Below are positions 1 to 12,354 of a stretch of DNA of 64,000 nucleotides, piece after piece. The position numbers were made by a program, and so were the translations under genes. Location: assembly GCA_018398585.1 (NCBI GenBank), contig JAGTTD010000013.1, positions 31,203,131 through 31,267,130 on the forward strand, in the 5' to 3' direction. The notes under the pieces are model-generated. The model saw only the letters and a program-made list of their open reading frames with translations, did no database searches and was not told the DNA's origin. Position 1 is the stretch's first letter, and every line of letters starts with the position of its first letter. This DNA comes from Simmondsia chinensis. Its lineage: Eukaryota > Streptophyta > Magnoliopsida > Caryophyllales > Simmondsiaceae.

Positions 1-3000
1 TACTAGACAAGGACAGTAATAAACGGGGCCTTGTAACCTTTATTTACGGGCCCACAAAAGAAAATGAGGAAGACCAATTCTGGAATATGCTCCATGGACT
101 TAACCAATTTAGAGGTAAACCATGGTGCATGATTGGAGACTTTAACGAACTAAGGGAGCCCGATGACAAACAGGGAGGGCTCCCTGTAAATATCCAAAGA
201 ACAATAAGATTAAACAATCTTTGCGCACATTTTGACCTGGAGGAAATCCCTTGGACAGGTCAGAAATTCACATGGGCAAAGTCAATTAACGGCTCCTATA
301 TTCAGGAAAAACTGGACCGGGCGTTGGGTAGTCATGAGTGGTTTCAAACTTTCCCGCATTCTTATGTTTATAATGGTTTTGGACCGGTTTCTAATCATTC
401 CCAGTTGCTTCTCTGCTTGGAGGCTGAGGGGATAAAAAAGGCCCCCCCATTCAGATTCCGTGCTGAGTGCGCCAAAAACAAGGATTTGGAAAACACGATT
501 CGCCGAGTATGGAGTACTAGAGTGAACGGATCGCGGATGTTTGAGCTCACCCAAAAACTCAAAAAAATAAAAAAAGCCAATTAAGGAAAATAAAAACCTT
601 TATGCTGGAACAACGAGGACAAACTTGGAAGCTAATGAACGTGGAATTAGGGTGGTACAGGACTACCTGGAGACGGATCCTGGAAATCACCACCTAAATT
701 GTAAACTTAAGAGACTCATTTTGCAGAGAGAGAAGATCCTTTTCGCCAATCATAAGTATTGGGGAAAGTATTGGCGCAAGGAATGGCTCACGAAAGGAGA
801 CAAAAACTCCAAATTCTTCTTTGCCTCGGTCCAGGGACAAAGAAGAAGAAGGAGCATCATGGAAATCCAAAATGACATAGGCCTAACTCTCATGGATAAA
901 GTAGATATTGGTGATACCTTCATCCAGGATTTTAAAACAAGATTCCGATCCAGTGGAACATGGTCTGCTTTCCCCTCCATTTCATGCTTGACAAGGAGGA
1001 TCACGGACGCCGAAAATGAGGCCTTGATTACTGAGGTCTCCGACCAAGAGATCTCAAAAGTGATCTTTGACATGAACCCCCACAAAACCCCGGGGCCGGA
1101 TGGATTTACTGCCTTTTTCTTCCAGAACTACTGGGGTATTGTAGGTAAAGATGTTTGTAACTCTATTAGGGCTACCCTTAAGGGTGGATCCTTTCTCTGG
1201 GAGATCAACCATAATTTTATTACCCTCATCCCTAAAGTGGATGCGCCCCGAACTGTCAACCAATTTTGACCAATCAGCCTTTGCAATGTTCTCTACAAAG
1301 TCATTGCCGAGGTTTTTGTTAATAGAATGAAACCTCTAATGCCCAAGCTCATTTCTCAATGGCAGGCTGCTTTTGTCCCTGGACGAAACATCCATGATAA
1401 TATCCTCATCGCCCATGAGGCCCTTGCTGCATTCAAGAAAAAGAAAGGTAAGTCTGGTTGGGTAGCGGCAAAGTTAGATATGGAAAAGGCTTACGACAGA
1501 GTGGAATGGGGCTTCCTGGAACGGGTCTTACAGCAAGTTGGGTTCCATGACAAATGGATTTCCTGGATTATGGAATGTGTTTCATCAACATCATTCTCAG
1601 TATTGATAGAAGATAAACCAATGGGATGGTTTGTCCCCTCTAGAGGACTACGTCAAGGTGACCCCTTATCCCCATACTTGTTCATTTTGTGCCTGGAAGT
1701 GTTGGCTACTAACCTACAGGAACTCTGTGAAGAAAGGAAGTCAGGAACAGCGATCAATTTGGCAAGAGGTGTAAGCCCAATCCCATGCTTATTTTTTGCT
1801 GATGATTGTCTTCTTTTCAGTGAAGCAAAGGTAGAAGCAGCCCAACGTTTGAATAGGACAGTGAGCCACTTCTGTGGAGATTCGGGACTTCAGGTAAACC
1901 GAGCAAAGTCAGTAGTTGTTTTCTCTTCCAATATGGACAGGAGTCAAAAACAACGAATTTGTGAATCTTAGGCATCCCAGGCAACTCGACACTGGGACCA
2001 TACCTAGGATGTAACTTTGGAATAAGAAGATTCTTATCTCAAGTAGCGGGAGACTTGATCTCCAAAATGGAGAGTAAAGTTTCCCGATGGAAGGCTGGCT
2101 CCCTCTTTAAGGCGGGGCGAGCCACTTTGATTCAGGCCTCAGTTGAATCTATGCCAAGCCATGTGATGCAATGTTTTAAGCGCCCAAAAAAAGTCTGTAA
2201 ACAGGGGAACGCTGTAAGCAGACATTTCTTTTGGAATAAGACAGGAAAGAATGGGATCAATCTTGCATCGTGGAACTCCATATGCCGGCCGAAAGGTGCA
2301 GGGGGACTGGGTCTGCGTAAACTGGAAGCTGTCAACCAGGCTTTCTTCTGCAAGCTAGGATGGCGGATCCTGATGAACGAAGACAACTTGTGGGTCAAAG
2401 TCATCAAGGAAAGGTACCTAAAAAGGGAATCACTCTTTGAGTACAAGGCAAAATCAACGGATTCTCCTGCATGGAAGGGCATCCTGTCAATCAGACAAAC
2501 TCTCCACAAAGGCTTAAAGTGGAGAGTAGGAAATGGAAACCAGATAAACTTTTGGAAGGATTGGTGGGTGGCAAAGGCCCCCCTGATTGAGAGAAGGGGT
2601 GAAAACCTTGATGAGGTGGACCCATCCCTCAAAGTAGCAGATTTCATAACAAATGGAGAATGGAACCATGAACGGTTGAGCGTCTTGGTCTCTCGCGAGA
2701 CACTCAGCTACATCTTGGTTGTCCCTATCCCTCACACCCGGGTGGAGGACCAATTGGGGTGGGGCTACACCAGCTCGGGTGACTTCAGTGTAAAATCGGC
2801 AACCTGGCTAGCTCACAACTTGAGCTGGGAGGACAAAAATGGTTGGGAGTTCCGGTGGATTTGGAACCTGGATCTCCAACCAAAAGTCAAGATCTTCCTG
2901 TGGCAAGCCCTTAACGGATATCTGGCCATAGGAACCCAGATGAAAAAGCGTCTCCCGGACTGGGATGACAAGTGCACCTGGTGTAAAATTAGCGGCGAGA

Positions 3001-3845
3001 ATTTGTCCCATTTATTGCTTAGTTGCCCTCGTTCTAAGCAAGTTTGGGACACGGCGGCTATGTCCAAGTGGATCCCTTCCCGCCCAACTCGATTGGATAT
3101 AAGGGAAGAAATTAGAGTAAGAAGGAGAAATAAAGACATAGAGAAATTTGCAGTGATGTGTTGGCAGATCTGGAAAGACAGAAACTCCGCGATCTTCAGA
3201 AAGGAGAATCCCTCCCCAGCTCAGACCCTCAACCGAGCCAAAACGATGAGTTTGGAATGGCTATGCAGATCAAAAATTGATGACATTATTGTTGACCGCA
3301 ACCACGATAGATCTTCAGCAAGAATTAGGAATAGATGGATAACCTGGGCCCCTCCAGTGCCAGGATGGCTCAAGATCAACTTTGATGGAGCAAAGAGAAG
3401 TTCTCAGGCAGCGTCTGGGTTTGTGATCAGAGACTCTAATGGTCAAATTGTGAGTTGCGGAACTAGAAAGTTGGGCAACGCCCCAGTCATTGTGGCGGAA
3501 GCCGCTGCAGTGCGTGATGGCCTGTGCAAGGCCATGTCCATGGGCGCCACTCGGGTTATTGTTGAAGGGGATAACGAGGTGGTTATTAAAAGCCTGAAAG
3601 ACGAGTATTCGTGCCCAAGTGACATCAGAACCATCAGAGAGGATATCAGAACCCTTGCGAATAGAGCTACCAGTATTAATTTCTCCCACATCTTCCGCGA
3701 GGCAAACAGATCAGCAGATTTTATGGCTAGTGAAGGATTTGGGATGTCAGGGTTCCACCTTAACATCATGGGGCCAACCAGATCCCTCCTTCTCATTTCA
3801 AGGGCTGAAGCTTCAGGATGTCCCTCGTTAAGAAGTGGACGCTGA
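1..3845 (+). pseudogene. L1 LINE ORF2 (EN-RT-RNase H), frameshifted
   Basis: ORF2 would nick target DNA and copy the element RNA into it. Visible blocks in order: endonuclease with GDFNE (about nt 137) and a degraded SNHSQL where SDHS is expected (nt ~392); RT with LDMEKAYDRVEW (~1474), GLRQGDPLSPYLF (~1646) and catalytic FADD (~1795); a C/H-rich zinc-binding region (~2973-3035); and a C-terminal RNase H with NFDGA (~3380), AEAAAVRDGL, GDNEVV and REANRSADF (~3697). Breaks: a frame change in an A-run near 565-600, an in-frame TGA at 1267-1269 where Arg is expected (CGA to TGA), and a one-base loss near 1966-1970 that moves the frame until the final stop at 3845. RT and RNase H catalytic motifs survive, so the decay is recent to moderate. 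Confidence 0.92.
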
Positions 3846-3872
3846 AGCATCTTTCCCTGTTTTTACTATCAT

Positions 3873-3874
<2 letters not shown>

Positions 3875-3923
<49 letters not shown>
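3875..3923. repeat. (TA)n microsatellite
   Basis: Uninterrupted TA dinucleotide run directly after the L1 ORF2 stop. It may be the tail of the element or a TA-rich target. Confidence 0.95.
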
Positions 3924-3926
<3 letters not shown>

Positions 3927-5440
3927 TAATAAGGTACGTGAGAGGCACATGGGGAGTGGATGGTTGTTATGTTGGTTGAGGATATTTCCCATTTCTTTTA
4001 TCTTTATTTTTATTACTCAATTTTGCAAAGTTAGTTACATCTCAAGGTTAATGTGTGCTCTTGAGAAGGTATATAACCTCATGATAGATTGTAATTAAGG
4101 ATTATCCAAATGCATAATGAATTAATCTCTTTTCTCCCTCAACTTCTCATTCTTCTTCACCCTCATATTCTATCTTTAGTTCTTATTGTTTGTGAGATCA
4201 GTATCACAATTCTATCCCTTCTAATTTGCGTTAGATGAATGATTTTACAAGCTTAGCCATGGGCATTTTAGTCATTTTAATTATATTTCATAAGAAACTA
4301 TTGTGTCGACCAAACAAAACATAGGAGTTTATTTCCCAGGAAATCCTATTTCCCATATGGGTAATCACACACTTTTATACTGCTTCCTGAAAAGTAGACA
4401 AGAGAAGTGAATTCATGGGAAGTATAACTTCCTATAGGAATTCAATTCCTTCAATAACCAAACGAGACCCTAATTCTTTTAAAATATAGGAAGTAACTTA
4501 CTGTAAAATAATGAAGAACTCACCAACTAAAAACACCCTCTCATATATTTATGTAGAGAAATTACAATAACATATTAAACTTATACAAAACTGAACCCAA
4601 TAATTCTATATTCACTAGAACCAGTGATTTTCCGTGCATTGTACGGTCAGATATTTACATTTTTTTGATAATATCTTTTCCCTCTCATACAATGCACGCG
4701 GTTAGTGGGAGGGTTGACGTTTCCACCAACAATGTGGTTAGTACACTTTTCCCTATTTTTTTCACTTCCCGTTATTTATAAAGCAATTAATTTAAAAATA
4801 ACCTAACTTTAATTTTTCTGTTAGAAAATAATCTAACTCTATTTTATAATCAAAAAATATTAAATGTTAACTTTTCTACCAAAATATAATCAAACTCTAA
4901 AAATTTGATTTAAAAAAATACAGAATTTGTGGCTAAATGTAGTGCGTGGTATGACGATCGGATAATTTTTTGGTAGAAAAGTTAAAGTTGGGTTTTTTTT
5001 TATTAGGAAATAGAGTTGGGTTATTTTTTTATAGAAAAGTTAGAGTTCGGTTATTTTTTAAAACATTGAAATATGGTTGAATTACTTTTAGATTAATTAT
5101 TATTATTTATATTAAAAGTTCTGGATCTTTTTTATTGATATAAAAGGTCAAGTAATGACCCCTTTATTTATTGTTATTTTTTTATGGGCTAATATTATTA
5201 CTAGAGCAAAATTGTAAATGCTATAACAAATTTAAAAATATTGTGGTTATAATTTACTATAAGTCACATTATTATTCTAACAATAACATATATATTATGT
5301 CCTGACTGACAATAACAACATCCATTTTATATGATAAAGAGACTATAACAATTTTCATTAAAGAGGGAAACCAATACATAAGAGAAGAGAACGATAAACT
5401 TTAAATCTAAGACCTTTTATTTGGGATTAAAAGACAAACC
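3924..5440. other. AT-rich intergenic, no gene recognised
   Basis: No open frame or motif worth a gene call. Around 4618-4700 there is an imperfect inverted motif with CCGTGCATTGTACGG opposite CAATGCACGCGG, which looks like the edge of a small transposon but could not be bounded. The rest is A/T-rich with many short homopolymers. Confidence 0.6.
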
Positions 5441-5449
5441 ACAACACCC

Positions 5450-5640
5450 ATTAGGGCCTTGCCTCTGTGGTAGGAGGCAAGTAAAGGGATAAAGTGTTGC
5501 TTTAGGTCAAAAAGTTTGGAGTTCGATTCCCCTTTTGAACCTCTCCCTGAGGAATCTTTAACTTAAATGGCTCATATGGTATATGGGTCACCACATGGAT
5601 CGGGGTTTACCAGGTAACTGAATTTCTCGTTAGCAAAAAG
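5450..5640 (+). mobile_element. tRNA-derived SINE-like sequence
   Basis: A pol III-type internal promoter is suggested by GTGGTAGGAGGC followed about 50 nt later by a B-box match GAGTTCGATTCCCC. A long non-coding body follows and the element fades into A-rich sequence. This fits a tRNA-derived SINE on the plus strand. No target duplication was resolved, so the ends are approximate. Confidence 0.5.
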
Positions 5641-5865
5641 AAGACAAACAGTTAGAGTATAAAAAGCCTTTGGGACAGATCGTTCTTTGAAATGGTATCA
5701 GAGCCTTGTTGACCAAGAGGTCATGAGTTCGAATCTCAACAGCCGTCACTTTCAATATTTAAAACAACTTAAACGCAAAGTATGAGGTAGGCATGTGCAC
5801 TATCCACACTTTAAGCCCAATTGACATTCGTATGAGAAAATATATTAGAATATAAAATTAATTAT
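5640..5865 (+). mobile_element. TRIM remnant (degenerate)
   Basis: Related to the tandem TRIM at 6.8-7.3 kb. A short LTR-like piece (TTAGAGTATAAAAAGCC, TTCTTTGAAA) is followed directly by TGGTATCAGAGCC, the complement of the initiator tRNA-Met 3' end (5695-5707). A ~140 bp internal part follows, then a second LTR-like start TTAGAATATAAAA at ~5850. Too diverged for exact ends. Confidence 0.6.
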
Positions 5866-6157
5866 GGACCTTCATCTATCAGTTTAAATATTTTGTCTAA
5901 ATTTTTAAGTCCACATGCTACAATGAAATATTTTTTGTTCTTTGACCGTAGGTGTACCCTCTATTGAAATTTACAAAAGGCTAAACTATTTACATTAAAA
6001 CGCCGCGTTTTAGTACCGCTATAAAACAAATTCATTCATCTCAATGAAAATCCGGTATGTCTCCCTCCTGATATATTTTTTTCCAATAATTATCGGTAAA
6101 GTCATAGTGCATACTGGATCTCACCGTAGCGAGACCTTAATTATCCGGTAAACGAAG

Positions 6158-6496
6158 ATGGGTACAAAATCCAGATCAAAATGGGAAAAATTAAACACTA
6201 AAGACAAACGGAACAACATCATACAAACAGGAAAGGACCAGGAGCTAACAAGGCACAAGTTGAATCTGAAGCAGGCACACACACAGCTACACTTTCCAAT
6301 AAGAGACAAACAACCTCAAGAGGGTGGAAACCACGAGAGGGAAATCCCCCCTCCCCTGCATTGCAAGCAAGGTACCACAAATGGGACCAGACAGGGAGGT
6401 TACCAAGCCCACAATACAAGAAAGGGGAAGGAAAATCCAGAATGGCAAGTGAAGTCAGGAAGTCTCTTGAGGAATTATGTTGTCAGAGAGACCTAG
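6158..6496 (+). other. unrecognised 112-codon ORF
   Basis: Open frame rich in Lys, Gln, Asn and Arg with no hydrophobic segment and no motif I recognise. Composition and the ragged, readable sequence just after it (to ~6770) suggest a decayed retrotransposon segment such as an intergenic or ORF1 part of a LINE. I cannot prove it. There is no support for a host gene: no splice pattern or recognisable domain. Confidence 0.25.
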
Positions 6497-6779
6497 GTAT
6501 AGCGGGTGGTTCACATCAACGAAAACACAACTAGCCCCTACTAGACTAGTCCTGAGAACAAAATTGATATTAATACAGGAGAGGCGCCGACACAGGGATG
6601 TTTTGACTGGATTTGGACAACAAACAAAAACAACCTAGGAACGAAAAATAAAAATCAAAAATAACTAAAACCCTGGATGAGACATGAAAGCCGGCAAGGG
6701 ATGGCGAAGTGATGGGCTACGGAGCTCAGCAGCAAGGGATGGACTCGGTGGCCCGGAATGGTAACCAACGTCAAAGAAA

Positions 6780-7284
6780 GATATAAAACTATTCTTGAGC
6801 CTTCACCCATTAATTTAAGCTTTTGAGACAAATGGCTTCTTGATATGGTATCAGAGCCTTATTAATTAAGAAGTCACGAGTTCGAATCTCATTAGCCCCC
6901 AGTTTCAATATAAAACAGTTTAAGCACAAGGTATAAGGTGAGTTTATACACTATTTACGCTTCAAGTCCAATGGACATTTGTATGAGAAGGCATGTTAGA
7001 CATACAACTATTCTTGAACATTCAACCATTAGCTTAAGCTTTTGGGGCAAACAGTTTCTTGACATGGTATCAGAGCCTTGTTAATTAAGAAGTCACGAGT
7101 TCGAATCTCAATAGCCCTCACTTTCAATATTAAAACAATTTAAGCACAAGATATGAGGTGAGTTTATACACTATTTACGCTTTAAGCCTAATGGGCATTT
7201 GTATGAGGAGGCATGTTAGATATAAAACTATTCTTGAACATTCACCCATCAGCTTAAACTTTTGGGACTAATTGTTTCTTAATA
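6780..7284 (+). mobile_element. tandem TRIM (LTR-int-LTR-int-LTR)
   Basis: A ~220 bp unit is repeated. Each LTR is ~71 bp, starts TGTTAGA and ends TTGACA/TTGATA. LTR2 is 6994-7064, LTR3 7214-7284 and LTR1 a 5'-clipped copy ending at 6845. Each LTR end is followed at once by the primer binding site TGGTATCAGAGCC (6846 and 7065), and each following LTR is preceded by a purine stretch GTATGAG(A/G)AGG. Internal parts are ~150 bp and non-coding. This is the layout of a terminal-repeat retrotransposon in miniature, and it must depend on other elements for its enzymes. Confidence 0.8.
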
Positions 7285-7356
7285 CTCTTCGTGCCCATTT
7301 GCGATTGTCACTCGTACCCCGACCTTTGCCAGCACTGGCACGTACGTATTAGGAAA

Positions 7357-7677
7357 TGTAACAACTAAAATACAATGAAAGATTCAACAAAAAATTGAAA
7401 TTAAACACACAAAATTTACGTGATTCATCCAAAATTGCCTACGTTCACAAAGTTATAGGGATATTTTATTGATTGGAACTATATAGAGAGTTTTTTTTTT
7501 CTCCCTAATTCACGCTTATTTCTCAGACCTTAAATAGGTTTTATATAGGCACAGATAAAGAAACCTTAAATTCTTCAACTGAGATCACCAAAACGAATAT
7601 AGATTTTGACCTGATCCCACACCCTATAGATTGGCCCATAACATTATAAAATCAGGCTCCACATAGGAAGCCCAACA
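7357..7677 (-). mobile_element. copia-type solo LTR or LTR fragment
   Basis: Read on the minus strand the segment starts TGTTGGGC and ends GTTGTTACA. Near its 3' end it has ACGTAGGCAA...AATCACGTAAATTTTGTGTG, the typical R-U5 sequence of plant copia LTRs. No primer binding site or coding region adjoins it. Flanking 5-mers do not match, so the boundaries may be off by a few bases. Confidence 0.6.
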
Positions 7678-7823
7678 TCCCCGCCTAACTCCTTGAGACC
7701 CACCTGTCGGTACCTCTCCTCTCAGCTCCAGGATCACATCCACGTACTGATGCCCACCCTACCCCCCATCACCAGCAATCAAGTTCGAGGTGGTTAACGG
7801 ATCGACTCCAACCCGTGGGTCAA

Positions 7824-7825
<2 letters not shown>

Positions 7826-7854
<29 letters not shown>
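7826..7854. repeat. (AT)n microsatellite
   Basis: Simple AT dinucleotide run in intergenic DNA. Confidence 0.9.
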
Positions 7855-8123
7855 ACAGGAGGAAAGTTTTCTGAGTTGGTTTTACCCAAGGGATCGTGTC
7901 CTAGGCAGGGTGGGTCGATTTGGGTCATAGGGGTCAGACCCACTAAGTTGAAACCAAGTAAGAACCGCTTTGCGTCCTAGGTTTGGTTCAAGTGCAAGTC
8001 AGAACTCGAGTTTGACTCCTTTAAATATTTTCCCAAAAAAATACTAAATACATAATTATTGGAGAATATCGTATCATATCTCTCTTCATATTCTCTATCC
8101 TCACCTAGTCAAAGATTTATATT

Positions 8124-8445
8124 AGGGTCATTTACACAAAAGTTCCCTATATTTTTCTCATTATATCAATTTAGACCCTGTATAATTTATATTTTGTTAA
8201 TTTAGTCCTTAGTCAAATTTAAGTTAAGTTATTAACATAATTTTTAACAGTACAATCATGTTAGATATGCAAGTAATCATCTACAAATTCACTTGTTGAT
8301 TCAATTTAAACCAATCCGTGGCCGAATCATTGAAAATTTCATTAGAAACTTGACATAATTTTTACTCTAAGGACTAAATTGACACAATATCGATTGTACA
8401 TGGACTAAACTAACACAGTCTCATTAATTATTTTTTATTCATTCT
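8124..8445. mobile_element. Mutator-type MITE, one end missing
   Basis: Left end AGGGTCATTTACACAAAAG and body wording (ATATCAATTTAGACCC, GACTAAATTGACACAA) match the complete element at 8543-8916. The matching right end is absent, so this copy is truncated. Confidence 0.6.
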
Positions 8446-8542
8446 CTTCCCTGTATAAACGGACTCATGTAACTCTTATTATTCATCCAATAATATTTTT
8501 CTTTCTTTCTTTTACTTTCACAATATATATAAATGTAATATA

Positions 8543-8916
8543 GGGTTATTTATACAAAAGGTCCCCATACTTTTTTCATTGTGTCAATTTAGTTGTTGTA
8601 CGTTTAATTGTGTCAACCTAGTCCCTCTACAATTCATATTGCGTCAATTTAGTCCTTTGGTCAATTTCAAGTTAAGTTATTGACATAATTTTTAATGGTT
8701 CAATCACGTTATATACAAATAACCCACTATAAATCCACCATTTTACCCAACCTATTGTCGAATCATTAAAAATTTTATTAACAATTTAAAATAAATATAA
8801 CTGTAAGGACCAAAGTCACACAACTATTATACAAGGACTAAATTGACACAAGTAAAAGTTAAAGGACTAAATTGATACAATAGACAAAGTACAGGGACCT
8901 TTGGTGTAAATAACCC
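8543..8916. mobile_element. Mutator-type MITE with 9-bp TSD
   Basis: The terminal inverted repeat GGGTTATTTA(T/C)AC(A)AAAGGTCCC is mirrored by GGGACCTTTGGTGTAAATAACCC. Flanks are TGTAATATA (8534-8542) and TATAATATA (8917-8925), a 9-bp target duplication with one mismatch, as expected for Mutator-like elements. Non-coding. Relatives occur at 8124, 16110, 36086 and 44378. Confidence 0.8.
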
Positions 8917-9139
8917 TATAATATATTATTTATTAATTTTATTAATAAGTTAGTAATGTGCAAAACGTAAAAAATAAAAATTGTATGTATTATAATATAA
9001 AATACGCAAAATATTAAAAAGATTCAATTTTGAATCATTTTTAAAGGGACAACTCAATAGTAGTCGTAACTGCATCAATCTTGGTGGTGGCAGCGATGGT
9101 GAGGGCGACACACGGAGAGTTAGGTGGTTAACGAGCTGA

Positions 9140-9545
9140 ATGTTTGATGGATTATATTCGTGTTCGTTATTAGGGCTCGATAGCTCGATAGCTCATCGAA
9201 TCAAGTTCAAGCAAAGCTTAAGTGGGTGCTCTGCTCGCTAAGGTTCGCAACTAGTTTGATAGAGTTCTTTAAAGCTCGTTAACAGTCAATATTAGCCCAA
9301 AAATGGTTGTATAACCCGATAATAACTCGAATAGCTCTACTCAGTGGCAAGCTTGACTTCACTGCAAGCTCAGGTCCGTTACAAACTTAATTCAGCTCAG
9401 AAAGCTATTAAGCCAAGTCAAATATCGAACACGTTAAAATCTTATAGGCCTATAGCTTGAACAAATGCTCAAAAGCTTGATAAAGGTTAGATTTATCGAG
9501 CTCGTGTTCCAACAGGAGAATACTTGCTAAAGTCAAACACTTTTA
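9140..9545. mobile_element. AGCTCG-rich hAT-type MITE, decayed
   Basis: Dense AGCTC/GCTCGA words and a right part (GCTCAAAAGCTTGATAAAGG, then TTCCAACAGGAGAATACTTGCT) match the better preserved hAT-type elements at 25.3, 38.4 and 39.6 kb. The left breakpoint of the large duplication (copy A) lies inside it at ~9464. Confidence 0.5.
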
Positions 9546-9784
9546 ATTTAGGACCTATTTAGTATCATTTTGATATTTTTGTGGTTATTTGTTTCAACAA
9601 AATAAAAAGTTGTTATTTTCTATAATCAACCCTTTTTTATTTCGAGTAAAAATTAAAAATAAAAATTCAAAAAATATTTATTTAAAAATTTTAATTTTAA
9701 TTTCTCAATAAACAAAAATAATACAAATAAAGAATCATACAAACAAAATTAAGGAAATATTCAATAAAGGGAGTTGTTATTAAC

Positions 9785-10483
9785 GATGGCAATGAGTCGG
9801 GTTTGGGTTGGGTTTGCTTTCATCCAAATAACCCATAAAAAATCCAACTCGATTCAAATTCAAAAAAAATCTATTTATTCCATAAAAATTTAATCGAAAT
9901 CCAATTCCATCAGATGGAACGGATATCCGACTTAAATTCATAATTCATTTAAATTATAGAATAAAGTATAATATTGCAATCTAATATTAATATATTAACA
10001 ATAATAATGTAATAATAATAACTCAAAAGCTAATATTTGATCAAATTAATACTAAATTTTTCCTTTTTTATTTAATATGTCTAAATGTAATATTATACAA
10101 TCATTGAAATACATCTTAACAAGTAATCTTTTTACACAAATTTGTTAAATCAAGGTTCTATAGAAAAATATTATAGTGCGAGAACGAACTTCAAAATGCT
10201 GGCACAATGAAAAAAATGCTGGAATATAATTAGACATGTTAAAGATTTAAAATTTAGTAAGTTTAAAATTTTTGCTACACTAAACATAATTTTAGGTCGG
10301 ATTAAGGTCGGGTCTTGGTTAGGTTTATGCCATCCAAATCCCACCCAACCCAAAACTCATTTATCAATATTCAAATCCAAATTCACTTAAAACCCATTTT
10401 TTGCATTCAAATCAAAGCCATCATAAATGAATCGGGTTGAATGGACATCCGATAGATTCGTGTATAATTGTCATCGCTAATTG
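9785..10483. mobile_element. GGCAATGAG-type hAT-like MITE (copy A)
   Basis: Ends CGATGGCAATGAGTCGGG and, inverted, GCGATGACAATTATAC. Body words (CGGGTTTGGGT, TGGACATCCGATAGATTCG) occur inverted near both ends. Non-coding. Target duplication not resolved. Same family as 16474-17172, 34015-34340 and 58046-58556. Confidence 0.6.
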
Positions 10484-10799
10484 TCATTATCAAGGTCAAA
10501 AATTATTATTGTCAAAGCAATGATATGACATACACAAACAGTAAAATCACAAAATTACTTTAAAAACTATAATTTTATTTTAATAATAATAAAATTTTAC
10601 CGTAATCATAATATTATTCTGTTCAAATAATCAATTAAATTTATATATGATATACGACAAATAAGCTTTGTTTGGTTGCTTTACTGGCATTTCATGCACA
10701 TGCGGCCCGATGCTTTCCTAGATGGGCATGCCCTGTGTGGATCCTTTTTTTTTTTTAAATAATGTTTATTATATTTAAATATATATATATATATATATA

Positions 10800-12143
10800 T
10801 GTATATATGGTTTTTTACATTTTATCAATTAGATTTTATATTGTATAGCTTTTAACCACCCAAAAAAAATTTAGTTGCAAATGACCCCGATAAAATATTC
10901 CTTTAGAAAAAATAGAATATTTCATTCAATTTTAAAATATTTCATGTTCATTCTCAATTTTAATGTTGCTTGTAAATAACCACCTATATTTTATAATATA
11001 TAACTTTTGACCACCTCAAACTTTTTTTTAATAAAAAACACATTTTCTAATCAAATCTTTATTTTTTTCTAAACATGCCAAACACATTTGATATTTCTCT
11101 CTCTCCCTCTCTCATCCAAAACTGCCAGATCACTTCATCTTTGTCTGCACCATTTGTATCAACTAGACCTGAAAACACGACACGATAACATGACACGGAC
11201 ACGTCATAAAGATAGCGGGTTAGGGCTGGGCTTTTGAAGCCAGGTTAAATTTGGGTTGATCCGTTTAACCCATTTGGATATTTGGGTCGAATCTGGGTTT
11301 GAACCCTTTAACCTGTTTTCAATACGCTAGACCTGCTTATCTAGACATGTTAGGTCTTTGAGTGGTATAATACGGTTATTATGTACAGATTTTAATAGTC
11401 TATCCCACATAAGATAATTTAAACTATATTTATTAATGGTAATTTGATAAATTCTAAACGTTAAAAATATGTAATATATTTACTGCTAGTATAAACCGTA
11501 AACAGTGTTATTTACATTTTTATAAGTTGACAAATTAGTATTTAATAAAAAAATACTAATATAATTTAAATGGATAAACCGCATGTTACCTTTTTAATAA
11601 TTGGGTTGGCTCAGGGTTGAAATTTCTTAACCCATATAATAAGCGGGTCGGGTTCGGGTAGACGCCGTTTCTAGCCTTGTATAACACGAACACGAACATG
11701 ACACAACACGTCAGGTTTGCCACCCCTAGTGTCGACACACAGACGCGGGCAACGGGTTTTGTAAAACTGTGTTTCGACACACATATTTTGCATGTCGACA
11801 CACAGATTCCTGAGAATGTTTCTATAAAATGTGGTTAAAAACTTTTAGTTAAATGATGAAAAAAATAATCAAGCGGTCAAAAGCTATATACTATAAAATA
11901 CAGCTGGTTAAAAGCTATATATCGTAAAATACAGGTGGTTATCTGCAAACAATTCTAAAATTAGAAATGAACACATAATATTTTGAAATTGGATGGAATA
12001 TTCTATTTTTCTAATGAAATATTTCATCCGGTGGTTATTTGCAACCAAAAAGTTTTTTTAGGTGGCTAAAAGCAAAAAAAATAAATAAATAAATAAAAAA
12101 TGAGGAGATTAAAAGCTAGATAGTGTAAAACCTAAGCGGTTAA

Positions 12144-12185
<42 letters not shown>
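10800..12185. mobile_element. long-TIR non-autonomous DNA element (copy A)
   Basis: Two arms of roughly 220-330 bp (about 10800-11025 and 11850-12180) are imperfect reverse complements. Shared words include TAGCTTTTAACCAC, GGTTGCAAATGACC/AACCACC, AAAAATAGAATATT and CACCTGTATTTTA. Arms this long around a short non-coding core resemble non-autonomous Mutator-like or foldback elements. Both ends sit in AT runs, which hides the target duplication. A hAT MITE is nested in the core. Confidence 0.65.
11164..11728. mobile_element. hAT MITE nested in long-TIR element (copy A)
   Basis: Starts TAGACCTGAAAACACGACACG and ends with the reverse of TAGGGGTGGCAAACCTGACG. Subterminal ACACGACACG/ACGAACACGAACATGACAC repeats are typical of plant hAT MITEs. 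Flanks GTATCAAC and GTGTCGAC are a decayed 8-bp target duplication; the partner copy at 17895-18453 preserves it better. Confidence 0.75.
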
Positions 12186-12189
<4 letters not shown>

Positions 12190-12354
12190 AGTGAGATGGT
12201 AAGAGTGAATTCTTGACCACTTATTTAGCTGTTGACATCATTTTCCTCCCATTTGATCTCACCCTATTGATCCCCCGCTTTAACCACACAGAATTCATCC
12301 CCTCATCTCTTACCCTTTCATAAGAGTCATCCTCTATGTGTGTGTATATATATA

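Larger units (their letters stand above)
1..3923 (+). mobile_element. L1-type LINE, 5' part outside window
   Basis: This is the 3' part of a plant L1 non-LTR retrotransposon on the plus strand. It contains most of ORF2 followed by a 3' end that runs into a (TA)n tract. The order endonuclease, reverse transcriptase, zinc-binding region, RNase H is typical of plant L1 ORF2. The 5' UTR, ORF1 and start of the endonuclease lie left of the window, so no target-site duplication can be tested. The element is dead because ORF2 is broken (see the pseudogene entry). Confidence 0.93.

Noticed and set aside
11586..11801. 71-aa minus-strand ORF, repeated at 18311-18526
   Set aside because: It lies across the end of the hAT MITE and its flank in both duplicate copies. 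The coding look comes from the shared repeat, not from a gene.
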